64,000 nucleotides of DNA. Source: Omphiscola glabra. Its lineage: Eukaryota; Mollusca; Gastropoda; Lymnaeidae. The notes beneath the pieces were generated by a model. It saw only the letters and a list, made by a program, of their open reading frames with translations. It made no database searches and was not told the DNA's origin. The DNA is taken from the NCBI GenBank assembly GCA_964017045.1, contig OZ024801.1, positions 33,281,257-33,345,256 of the forward strand, given 5' to 3'. The first letter of the stretch is position 1. Every line of letters starts with the position of its first letter. Position numbers and translations under genes: made by a program. Shown here one piece after another: positions 43,170 to 53,108 of the stretch.

Positions 43170-44862
43170 GGATGGGATGTAACCATGGGACGATGAGTGG
43201 GGCTGATAGTACGAGGTTGGACTGGTGGGTTGGGGTGTAACCATGGGACGATGAGCGGGGCTGATAGCACGAGGTTGGACTGGTGGGTTGGGGTGTAACC
43301 ATCGGACGATGAGCGGGGCTGATAGTACGAGGTTGGACTGGTGGGTTGGGGTGTAACCATGGGACGATGAGTGGGGCTGATAGTACGAGGTTGGACTGGT
43401 GGGTTGGGGTGTAACCATGGGACGATGAGTGGGGCTGATAGTACGAGGTTGGACTGGTGGGTTGGGATGTAACCATGGGACGATGAGTGGGGCTGATAGT
43501 ACGAGGTTGGACTGGTGGGTTGGGATGTAACCATGGGACGATGAGTGGGGCTGATAGTACGAGGTTGGACTGGTGGGTTGGGATGTAACCATGGGACGAT
43601 GAGTGGGGCTGATAGTACGAGGTTGGACTGGTGGGTTGGGATGTAACCATGGGACGATGAGTGGGGCTGATAGTACGAGGTTGGACTGGTGGGTTGGGGT
43701 GTAACCATGGGACGATGAGTGGGGCTGATAGTACGAGGTTGGACTGGTGGGTTGGGGTGTAACCATGGGACGATGAGTGGGGCTGATAGTACGAGGTTGG
43801 ACTGGTGGGTTGGGATGTAACCATGGGACGATGAGTGGGGCTGATAGTACGAGGTTGGACTGGTGGGTTGGGATGTAACCATGGGACGATGAGTGGGGCT
43901 GATAGTACAAGGTTGGACTGGTGGGTTGGGATGTAACCATGGGACGATGAATGGGGCTGATAGTACGAGGTTGGACTGGTGGGTTGGGATGTAACCATGG
44001 GACGATGAGTGGGGCTGATAGTACGAGGTTGGACTGGTGGGTTGGGATGTAACCATGGGACGATGAGTGGGGCTGATAGTACGAGGTTGGACTGGTGGGT
44101 TGGGATGTAACCATGGGACGATGAGTGGGGCTGATAGTACGAGGTTGAACTGGTGGGTTGGGATGTAACCATGGGACGATGAGTGGGGCTGATAGTACGA
44201 GGTTGGACTGGTGGGTTGGGATGTAACCATGGGACGATGAGTGGGACTGATAGTACGAGGTTGGACTGGTGGTTTGGGATGTAACCATGGGACGATGAGC
44301 GGGGCTGATAGTACGAGGTTGGGCTGGTGGGTTGGGATGTAACCATGGGACGATGAGTGGGGCTGATAGTACAAGGTTGGACTGGTGGGTTGGGATGTAA
44401 CCATGGGACGATGAATGGGGCTGATAGTACGAGGTTGGACTGGTGGGTTGGGATGTAACCATGGGACGATGAGTGGGGCTGATAGTACGAGGTTGGACTG
44501 ATGGGTTGGGATGTAACCATGGGACGATGAGTGGGGCTGATAATACGAGGTTGGACTGGTGGGTTGGGATGTAACCATGGGACGATGAGTGGGGCTGATA
44601 GTACGAGGTTGAACTGGTGGGTTGGGATGTAATCATGGGACGATGAGCGGGGCTGATAGTACGAGGTTGGACTGGTGGGTTGGGATGTAATTATGGGACG
44701 ATGAGCGGGGCTGATAGTACGAGGTTGGACTGGTGGGTTGGGATGTAACCATGGGACGATGAGCGGGGCTGATATTACGAGGTTGGACTGGTGGGTTGGG
44801 ATGTAACCATGGGACGATGAGCGGGGCTGATAGTACGAGGTTGGACTGCTGGGTTGGTCGTG
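43170..44862. repeat. Minisatellite, 58-bp unit, about 29 copies
   Basis: Units contain GATAGTACGAGGTTGGACTG, GTGGGTTGGGATGTAACC and ATGGGACGATGAGTGGGGCT. Private variants recur exactly 464 bp (8 units) apart. Three 58-bp units equal 58 codons, so all three minus frames stay open for about 480-575 codons; these are not genes. Confidence 0.97.
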
Positions 44863-44899
44863 GGGACGGAGTGTTGTGTATTTTATGACATGGGCAGTG

Positions 44900-45000
44900 A
44901 TGTTATTTGATGTACGTGTGTGGCATAATATCGCATGTCATGTGTACATTTGTTGTACGTAGGTGTCATAATATTGCATGTCATGTGTACATGTGTCGGC
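44900..45000. repeat. Two direct copies of a 55-60 bp unit
   Basis: GTCATAATATTGCATGTCATG and its GGCATAATATCGCATG counterpart, each followed by TGTACAT. Confidence 0.75.
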
Positions 45001-45885
45001 TAAATGAAAGCACAATGTAATAATCATGTGTCTCTAGCATAATCTTGTATTGGGAAACAACTCGATGCGGCGTAATTTCAAAAGTGAAGATCAAATGAAA
45101 AATTAATCTTGGTTTTAAAAAAATGAGATTAAGAGTTTCCTGTAGGTTGAAAGCCATATTCCTCCATCTCATGTCTGGATTCATGTCTGCAATTCATTTT
45201 TAATTCCTGTATTTTAAATATACATTTGACCCTATTTTAACTCCTGACGATATTTTGTTCTTTGTCTTTCTTTCTAGACAATGGTTTACATTTCATGATG
45301 CCACACGCCAGTCCTAATTAGGTAAAAACAAATCGGTTACGTAGCTCGGAAGATCAAATTACCTTTCTCACAACATTTGTCGGTATACGATACTGTGGAG
45401 AAACAAAAAAATATTGCTATCTAATGAGTTTTTTTTTTAATGGATGGGTGTTAGCAAAAATGCGCGTCGTACGGAAAAAAAAAATGAGCACTAATTAGAA
45501 GCGTTGTGTTAATTATTTGTACTTTCGTAATTAATTTTTAAAAAGTGTTAAATATTATGTTATTTTGAAATTAGATTTTTTTAAAAGATATTTTTTTAAG
45601 CTTAAGATATTGTTCTTCACCAGTTTCTCGTGTGTAGCTTGTATTTATTGTGTATGCTCTCCACACCGCAAGATAAATTAGTTTTCTGATGTCGTTAGAG
45701 ATTGTCACGTTTTGGTTTCCCAAAGACCACATTTTTCTTCTATATTTTTTTCTCCTCCAAATAATAATTTCATTGCAAAGTATTTGTTAGAACCGCCTTC
45801 AGCGAACAGTGTGGAACAAAAGAGAAGAGATTTGACACACGTGGGTCCCCTCGATACTCTCAAGTCTCAAAATGGTGAAAGTCTC
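45001..45885. other. No recognisable feature
   Basis: AT-rich, about 900 bp. Short frames lack recognisable domains. Confidence 0.5.
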
Positions 45886-46072
45886 AATGGGATGAAATTC
45901 TCAGTTTGGTGAAAGTCTCAATTTGGTGAAAGTCTCAATTTGGTGAAAATGGTGAAAGTCTCAATTTGGTGAAAGGCTCAATTTGGTGAAAGTCTCAATT
46001 TGGTGAAAGTCTCGATTTGGTGAAAGTCTCAATTTGGTGAAAGTCTCAATTTGGTGAAAGTCTCAATTATCA
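45886..46072. repeat. 17-bp tandem repeat, about 11 copies
   Basis: TCTCAATTTGGTGAAAG with few changes; one AAAATGGTG insertion. Confidence 0.93.
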
Positions 46073-46380
46073 ATTTATCTTATTAATCGGTAGTGGTGCG
46101 GGGGGGGGGGGTGTTACATACTTTATGCATATTACTTGGTAGCAATAACTATTTGCAATTCTTAGAAAGGTGAAGCAGGTCACAGCATATTGACATAATG
46201 TGATCAGTGATTAGACTTTTAGCGTGATGAATCGGGAAAACCCGGATGTAGACGAGCACGTGACTTACCTAAAGACTTTACGCAAGGGGGAAATCATGAC
46301 CTGAATAGGTGGTTTTTTTTTCCCACGTCAGCTCAAACATTTACAGAGCAGAAGACGACTTTACAACAAAACAAGGGAGG

Positions 46381-46455
46381 ATGAAGCTGTCCGACTTCGG
46401 GTACCTGGCGTGGATTACATTCGTGTTGAGCCTGCTTTCTTGTTTTTGGAAGTTA
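46381..46455 (+). CDS. Candidate signal-peptide-like coding start
   Basis: An ATG in GGGAGGATGAAG (A at -3) opens a frame reading MKLSDFGYLAWITFVLSLLS, then CFWKLK. A short polar start, a hydrophobic core (AWITFVLSLLS) and a small-residue/Cys segment resemble an N-terminal signal peptide. About 50 bp upstream, TTTTTTTTTCCCACGTCAG looks like a splice acceptor. The frame ends at 46491 unless spliced, and no convincing donor is seen. Function unknown; could be chance. Confidence 0.2.
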
Positions 46456-46865
46456 AAAATGTCAATGTGTTGGGGTACTTACTTTTGCTGATCATTTAAT
46501 TGTAATTGCAATGATATGCTAAGACATTGTTTTTAAAAAAAAACCCACTAACCTGCAGTTTGCAGATTAACACTGCATTTCGTGAAGTTTCCTTGGCCCG
46601 AATTCAGCATAAATACCCCCCCCCCCCCGGGGCCACACCCTCCCCCCCACAAACCCTTGCCCCCCCACCCCCACAAAAAAACTGGGATTGGATTGTTTCT
46701 TTTTTATAAGTTTGGCTCCTGCAGTCGTTGGAAAATGGCTCCTTTTAGTATTTTAAAAAATGTGCCGACCAAGATGAACCGCCTCTTATGCCCACCCTTC
46801 CTACGCCACTGGACCCATAGTGCTTTGTAACGCCACTGCCTTTGACAAGTAGACGATGATACAAA

Positions 46866-47195
46866 TTGCACATCCGCAATATATCAACCATCTCAGCCTT
46901 CCCAACTGCGCTCAAGGCCCATCTCTTCAAACTGTACTGTACCGACTCATTCTCACCCCCCCCCCCTTTTTCCCTATGACTGATAAACAACGCTCCATGC
47001 TGCTGGGTGATGTCCATGGCTGGACCAGGGTAGATAGTACTTGGGTGCGTGAGGTCAAGCTTTTCACCACTTGTTGTTTTTAACTGTATAATTTTCTGTA
47101 ATTGCTAATGTTTATCTGAAGCGCAGTGAGCCTAGCTCTGGGCTGGGGTATAGCGCTATAGAAAACCACATTAGTAAAAATAATAATAATAATAG
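46866..47195 (+). pseudogene. LINE reverse-transcriptase C-terminus and 3' tail, plus strand
   Basis: The frame gives LHIRNISTISAFPTALKAHL and FKLYC, matching the minus-strand copy at 22264-22625. The tail has GAAGCGCAGTGAGCCTAGC, CTGGGGTATAGCGCTATAG and then an AAT microsatellite. Poly-C interrupts the end of the frame. Only the last few dozen codons remain. Confidence 0.7.
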
Positions 47196-47339
47196 TAATA
47201 ATATATACAGAACCTCAAAAGGGGAGGGGGGTAAAAATTCCACTTTCGGGACCTCCCTCAGATGTCCAGCCAACGTCACTCTCGTGTGGTGACCCAGTAT
47301 TGGATTGGCCAAGATCACCTGGCACACTATGAGTTCACT

Positions 47340-47680
47340 TTTTGGGGGTGAGGGGGTTTGGGGAAAGGGGGTTAAAATTTAAACATTTTTGAATGAAACT
47401 CCGGATGTCAAAGACATTCAGGAATGACACTGCATACCCCCCTATCCACACCCCCACCCCCGCAACACCCTAACTCCTCTTGGTGCTGTGCTCACCCCCT
47501 TTCCATCTCAGACTCGCTCCTCTAAGTGATATTAACACAATCAATCAGTGACTCTCACGCTCCAACAATCAGGTCCAATTTTTCAAAAGGAAAAGGGGGT
47601 GGGGGTCACCTTTTAACAGGGTCACACCGGGTCGACCTCACCCACTTCCTAGCCATAATTCGATTAGCGTTTTTCTAATC
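47340..47680. other. No recognisable feature
   Basis: C- and G-rich patches only (for example 47341-47360, 47440-47462). Confidence 0.5.
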
Positions 47681-47689
47681 ATCGGCATG

Positions 47690-47900
47690 AACCGCCATTT
47701 TAAAAGCTGCACGCGCGCTTGCAATGCAAGGGGGACAAATCGGCTGTCAGACGGCCATCTTTCCTGCCAATATGGCGTCGGTGCTGAGTTTCGGAGGCGA
47801 TCACGCTTGCGTGGATATTCCTTCACACCCCCGGTGGCGGTTGACCGCCCTCGCCATGACGATCGTGACGTGTCAGAGATTTTGTATTATGGATGCCCCG
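47690..47900 (+). promoter_or_regulatory. CpG-rich segment with YY1-like sites
   Basis: ACCGCCATTTT, GGCCATCTTTCC and CCAATATGGCG (YY1-like cores) lie within a locally GC- and CpG-rich segment. This is typical of some animal TATA-less promoters. Two overlapping frames (47687-47959 and 47724-47930) are unrecognised; neither is called. Confidence 0.22.
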
Positions 47901-48049
47901 CGAGATCGGATCAAGTGGAGGGGGTATTAATTTTCATTGGCGCGTCTGTCTGGGGCTGAAGATCTCCCCTCTGCTTGTGTTATCCTACGGCGGAGGGGTG
48001 CCACGTGGCCCTTCTCTGTTTTCGGGGATGTCAAACTTGAAATACAGTC

Positions 48050-48210
48050 GGATTTGTGTGACATGATGGGGTAAATGTAAACTTTATGTTATGTTTGAAA
48101 AGATGGGGTAATTTTAAACTTTAGGGTATGTGTGACATGATGGGGTAAATGTAAACTTTATGTTATGTTTGAGAAGATGGGGTAAATTTAAACTTTAGGG
48201 TATGTTAAAA
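48050..48210. repeat. Tandem repeat, about 35 and 70 bp periodicity
   Basis: TGTGACATGATGGGGTAAAT alternates with TTTGA(A/G)AAGATGGGGTAA; each is followed by AAACTTTA. Confidence 0.85.
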
Positions 48211-48595
48211 ATGGAAAATAAATTATTGAAAATAAGTGATAAACTAAAGAAGACAGACTAAATGTATAAATATGTTTTAAGAATGATTATATTTCTATAT
48301 TTTATAAATATTATATTTTTTTGTATTGAAATTGAAACAATCAATTTATTTATAAATAATGCATTTTAAAAATATTAATAACAAAGTTATCAATTTAGCA
48401 TCAATGACACAAAAAGTGCATTAAAAATAATGTGTATATAAGACTTCCTTGATCCCTACATACGTTTGATCCGTCGTGTGACATTTTGAGGTCCACTGCC
48501 ACTCTCAATGATAGGTCTCCACTTTTAAGTTTCTTCATATATCCGGAAATATATTTTCAAAATCCAAAAGTTTATTCTCTTTTGCAGATATCCAT
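48211..48595. other. AT-rich, nothing recognised
   Basis: No element ends or coding signals beyond short frames that run into the next array. Confidence 0.5.
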
Positions 48596-48599
48596 ACAA

Positions 48600-49410
48600 A
48601 CTTCACAGAGGTTTGTCATGTCTCATCACAGAGGTGTGTCATGTCTCATCACAGAGGTTTGTCACGTCTCATCACAGAGGTTTGTCACGTCTCATCACAG
48701 AGGTTTGTCACGTCTCATCACAGAGGTTTATCATGTCTCATCAGAGAGGTTTGTCATGTCTTATCACAGAGGTTTGTCACGTCTCATCACAGAGGTTTGT
48801 CACGTATCATCACAGAGGGTTGTCATGTCTCATCACAGAGGTTTGTCACGTCTCATCAGAGAGGTTTGTCATGTCTCATCACAGAGGTTTGTCATGTCTC
48901 ATCACAGAGGTTTGTCATGTCTCATCACAGAGGTTTGTCATGTCTCATCACAGAGGTTTGTCATGTCTCATCACAGAGGTTTGTCACGTCTCATCACAGA
49001 GGTTTGTCATGTCTCATCAGAGAGGTTTGTCATGTCTCATCACAGAGGTTTGTCATGTCTCATCACAGAGGTTTGTCATGTCTCATCACAGAGGTTTGTC
49101 ACGTCTCATCACAGAGGTTTGTCACGTCTCATCACAGAGGTTTGTCACGTATCATCCCAGAGGTTTGTCACGTATCATCCCAGAGGTTTGTCACGTATCA
49201 TCACAGAGGTTTGTCACGTATCATCCCAGAGGTTTGTCACGTATCATCCCAGAGGTTTGTCACGTATCATTCCAGAGGTTTGTCACGTATCATTCCAGAG
49301 GTTTGTCACGTATTATCCCAGAGGTTTGTCATGTCTCTTCACATTTCACATAGGTTTGTCGCGTATCATCACAGAGGTTTGTCACGTGTCATCACAGATG
49401 CTTGTAATGA
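48600..49410. repeat. Minisatellite, 23-bp unit, about 35 copies
   Basis: CACAGAGGTTTGTCATGTCT plus CAT. Variants CATG/CACG and TCTCATC/TATCATC are ordered along the array: CATG-rich in the middle, CACGTATC with CCCAG toward the 3' end. The 69-bp (3-unit) codon cycle keeps three plus frames open; not genes. Confidence 0.96.
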
Positions 49411-49900
49411 CTCATCAAGGAATTTAACTCTGAAAAGTAAGGATAGTTTTACCGACTCCACCAAAGACTGCGAGTTTTAAGAGCTTTTCACCAAAAATTC
49501 CTCTGCGTCAAGAAGAGCGTTCTGCCAAGGCCACGAGTTCACGTTTTGAGCGAATCTGCACCGAGTTTTACATCTTATACCGTATCCAGATGTTCTCCAG
49601 ACTCCGACAACAAATAAAGAAACAGTTATGCCACATAAATATGTCTCAACTTTTAAATTGGCGCCACCCTATGTCGGCTGCGTGTCCTCCCCCCTTTTTA
49701 TTTTAGATTGATGTCAATCTTAAATTATTATCGGGTATATGTACAATTATGGGGTTCATTTAAAAGTAAAGGGTATATGTCAGGTTTGTCGACATTTAAC
49801 TTCAATCATATTGACGTGATGTTTTTGTGGCACGGAGAAATTTATTGAAAATTAGCACTTAGCGATTTTTCACAGGAAAGTGAAAAAAAGCAATATATAT
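49411..49900. other. No recognisable feature
   Basis: Unique-looking DNA of mixed composition without gene signals. Confidence 0.5.
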
Positions 49901-49902
49901 TT

Positions 49903-49903
49903 A

Positions 49904-49950
<47 letters not shown>

Positions 49951-49980
49951 TATATATATATGCGTGTATATATATTTATA
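49903..49980. repeat. TA microsatellite
   Basis: Nearly uninterrupted TATATA with a few A or GCGTG interruptions. Confidence 0.95.
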
Positions 49981-50650
49981 TGAGAAAATATTATTCAAAA
50001 CGCTAATTTGAATCTGGACTTTTTTGGGGGCTGGGGGGGGGGGGGTCTTTTAAAAAAAAAAAAAGATATTTTAGAGTAAAAGTAGAGGCAGGCAACTCGC
50101 TGGCTTAACGTGAACTTCCGGTACCGGCTGTCCACTGGTCAAATCAGCCGTGGTCTGAAGGTTAATTAACGTTAAATGCAGCGCAATGATTGATCATTGG
50201 CCGAAGTGGACCACAAAGAAAAAAAGAGAGCCAACGGGGTGAAAGGGGTGGGTGGTTGAGGACCCCCCCCCCCCGGGGTCAAAGGGAGATCTATAAAGCT
50301 GGACAGGGGCGGATGCCAAGTGTTAAAGAGAGAAAAGTTGAGGGCTCCTAAAACACCTCACAATACGGGGGGGGGGGGGGGGGGGGCGGTTCTGTTTTCA
50401 CGCTGCGTTGAATCTAAATAGTGAGAAAGTTGATGAAGAACTTCATGGAAGAGTGACTTATGTCTGTTCTTACTAATGCCCGTGTTAGCTGCTTTGTTGG
50501 CTTGTTACAGGCATGTGTGTCTTTTATTTTTACTTTTGTTTTGACTTTGTACATTATTTAGAGATAAATTGTTTCCATTTAGAGATAATAGAAGCATCCA
50601 GGAACAGGCGCCTTAGACTCCCAGCATTACACCCATGCATGCGCTACCAT
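49981..50650. other. No gene recognised; several G/C homopolymers
   Basis: Poly-G (50034-50045, 50369-50386) and poly-C (50262-50274) runs within otherwise unremarkable DNA. Confidence 0.55.
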
Positions 50651-50812
50651 CAGTGGCGTAGCTAGGGTTAGTGCCACCCGGTGGTTAAGGGGGGGGGGGT
50701 GTTTGCAAGATTTTTCCCAGCTTCTTCAATCCAAAGAAAACCGGCCATCTGCATAAAAACACAGGACCGTACGCAGCAGACCGCACCCTCTACTTTCCTG
50801 CGCCACCGGCTG
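50651..50812. mobile_element. Probable degraded hAT-type MITE
   Basis: Left end CAGTGGCGTAGCTAGGG; a possible right end TTTCCTGCGCCACCGG is a decayed inverted repeat. No target duplication found. Confidence 0.45.
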
Positions 50813-51019
50813 TTATCGACATATTACATAATATGTTATACAATATAGTACTTTATTACTCTATGTATGGGGTTTACGGAGGACATATAGTGGACGACAA
50901 ATGAAAATGAAACAGACGAAAGAAACAACATGGCTTCGCACTCACGACATTTAAAACTGTTGGGCGGCTGAGTCTCGTCGAAAAAAACTTTTTAAAAAAA
51001 AATGAAATACAAAACATCC

Positions 51020-51160
51020 TTCAATATAAACATTCCCTCATACAAACGTTCCATTCATACAAACATTCCCTTCATACAACCATTCTTTTCATACAAACAT
51101 TCTCTTCAACCAAACATTCCCTCCATACAAACAAGCCCTTCATACAAAGGTTCCAACTCT
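51020..51160. repeat. 17-bp degenerate repeat, about 8 copies
   Basis: ATACAAACATTCCCTTC and variants (CAACCATTC, CAAACAAGCC). Confidence 0.85.
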
Positions 51161-51589
51161 GTAAAAGAACGCTACATTTCTAAATCTTTCATTTTATGAA
51201 TTAAACTTTTAGATATCACCTTATCATGTTGTATGCCCTCCCCTTTTGTTTTCATTTGACGCCGCCCCTGCGTTGGGAATGGGGGTGTCGCTAAGTAGTG
51301 AAACCCCATCCTTGTGTCGAATTAGAAGCACGAGATCCGGGTCTTGAAGTGACCATCGGTCAGCGATTGATTCAATTAAGTGAGCCCCCCCCCCCCAACC
51401 ACACACACAAATCCCGCGCATTTGGGAACTGCAGGCACAATGCCCCCATCAGTTTGATGAATTTTGTGGTGGAGGAAGTGATGGTCAGGAGAGAGGGGGG
51501 CAGGTGGATCAAAGCCACAAATGGCATGAGAATTACTTTTTTTTTTGGGGGGAGGTGGGGGGGGGGGGTAGTCGGGAGATTTTGGCTAA
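51161..51589. other. No recognisable feature
   Basis: Contains C and G runs (51385-51395, 51545-51569). Short frames are not recognised. Confidence 0.5.
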
Positions 51590-51735
51590 ATATAGTGTGA
51601 AATGTGTTGTAGTGGGATGGGGGTAGTCGGGAGATTTTGGCTAAATATAGTGTGAAATGTGTTGTAGTGGTATGGGGTTAGTCGGGAGATTTTGGCTAAA
51701 TATAGTGTGAAATGTGTTGTAGGAGAGGGGGGGGG
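51590..51735. repeat. 55-bp unit, three copies
   Basis: GTCGGGAGATTTTGGCTAAA and TATAGTGTGAAATGTGTTG with a G-rich spacer. Confidence 0.92.
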
Positions 51736-52095
51736 GGGGGGATTAAGTTAAAAGTTATGTTAAGTGTATTGCTAAAAGGGAGCGTTGGGTTACAAGTTGT
51801 GTGAAACTTGTGAAAGAACGAGGAGCTGGTCCAATGTTGTGTCCAATGTCTGGCTCAGAGAGGAAATTGTGTTCAATGATTTGTATATGGAATTAATCCT
51901 TTAGTGGGAGGAAAATAAAGATTAAAACAGTGGTGGGGGGGGGGGGGTTGTGTGTTTGGATAGTTAGAAAAGTGTGGTAGAGCTAGATGGGTAATGGGGT
52001 TCAGTGGTATTTTTTGGTGTGTGGGGTGGGTGTGTGGGGTGGGTTGGGGGGGGGGGCTAAATGTGAAGAATGCGGAGTAGCGAGAATTTTTTTTT
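51736..52095. other. G-rich stretch without gene
   Basis: Several poly-G runs (51727-51740, 51937-51948, 52046-52056) and GTGTGGGGTGGG repeats. Confidence 0.6.
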
Positions 52096-52107
52096 TTGAT
52101 GGGCGTT

Positions 52108-52262
52108 AAAAAAAACTGGATCCTGTCGCGTGTAAAGAGCAGTTATCCAAAAAACTGGATCCTGTCGCGTGTAAAGAGCAGTTATCCAAAAAACTGGATC
52201 CTGTCGCGTGTAAAGAGCAGTTATCCAAAAAAACTGGATCCTGTCGCGTGTAAAGAGCAGTT
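52108..52262. repeat. 39-bp unit, four copies
   Basis: AAAAAACTGGATCCTGTCGC and GTGTAAAGAGCAGTTATCC; the copies are practically identical, the third-fourth junction having one extra A. Confidence 0.95.
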
Positions 52263-52434
52263 TTTTTTGTTTTTTTTGGAGATTACTTTTTCACCCTTCC
52301 TCTCACCCTTCCCTCTCACCCTTTCCTCTCCGTCCATTTTTAAAGCCATGCTCCAAATGACGTAAGAACTACTGACAGCCTCTGCTCCCATTGTGCTGGC
52401 AGACGTTTATTCTTCCGAAACTTTGCAATGCACG

Positions 52435-52470
52435 GAAGTGACATCACTGTCAAGTCACGTGGGTGGTTGT
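52435..52470. promoter_or_regulatory. ETS, CRE-like and E-box motifs
   Basis: CGGAAGTGACATCAC and GTCACGTGGG within about 35 bp. Promoter-like combination, no gene visible downstream. Confidence 0.2.
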
Positions 52471-52559
52471 ACACTTTGGCACCGTAGTTCAATTTCCGCC
52501 ACAAATAGATTTACCGCTGTTCCCCCTCAAAAAAAAGAGAAAATCCATTAAATTCGATA

Positions 52560-53108
52560 CGCGAATTTGAGGCGTGTGTGTGTGTGTGTGTTGGGCACGT
52601 GCACTCTTCTAAAAGAGCGAGTACTTCGTGGATTTCGCTGAGTACTTGCACAAACACACGAGGCGTGAGCTGGCCTAAGTGTGGGCTATTAGAGGGCCCC
52701 CACCTTCAACAGATGAGTAGCAGAACAAAATTGGTGACGACAGGCCCGTGGGGGGGGGGGGGATGGAGGGGGTGGCTATGGGGTAGGGCTCAACTGTAAT
52801 AAAATTGTGCCAGTGTTACCTAGAACAGTGAGTAAAGATGTTACAGACAACAGTGCGTCCTGCTGTTCTGTTACACGGAAGGTCGGATTCCGATGTTACG
52901 TAGAACAGTTGGTCCTTTGTTATTTTACGTCGTAGAGCGAGCAGTACTGTTGTTTTGTTACATACAACAACGTTGTCCCAATGTTACACTGTATTGAACA
53001 AGATCACTTGATTAACGCCAATCTATTCCACAGAACAATGAGCCAGTGGACTCACAATCCGCATGCATTGGTTCTGTGTATAGCCATGAAACCAAGACAC
53101 AATCAAAA
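52560..53108. other. No gene supported
   Basis: GT microsatellite (52574-52590), a G run (52751-52762) and loosely repeated GTTAC(G/C)TAGAACAGT motifs (52815-52975) that are too diverged to call an array. Confidence 0.5.

Noticed and set aside
42909..44636. 575-codon and two 483-codon minus-strand frames
   Set aside because: They lie almost entirely in the 58-bp array and all three frames are equally open. The translation is a pure repeat without a domain.
46790..46832. MITE-like termini CTACGCCACTGG and TAACGCCACTGC
   Set aside because: Two right-end-like motifs without a convincing left partner or target duplication.
48486..49480. Three overlapping plus frames of 246-313 codons
   Set aside because: Each reads the same 23-bp array in a different phase.
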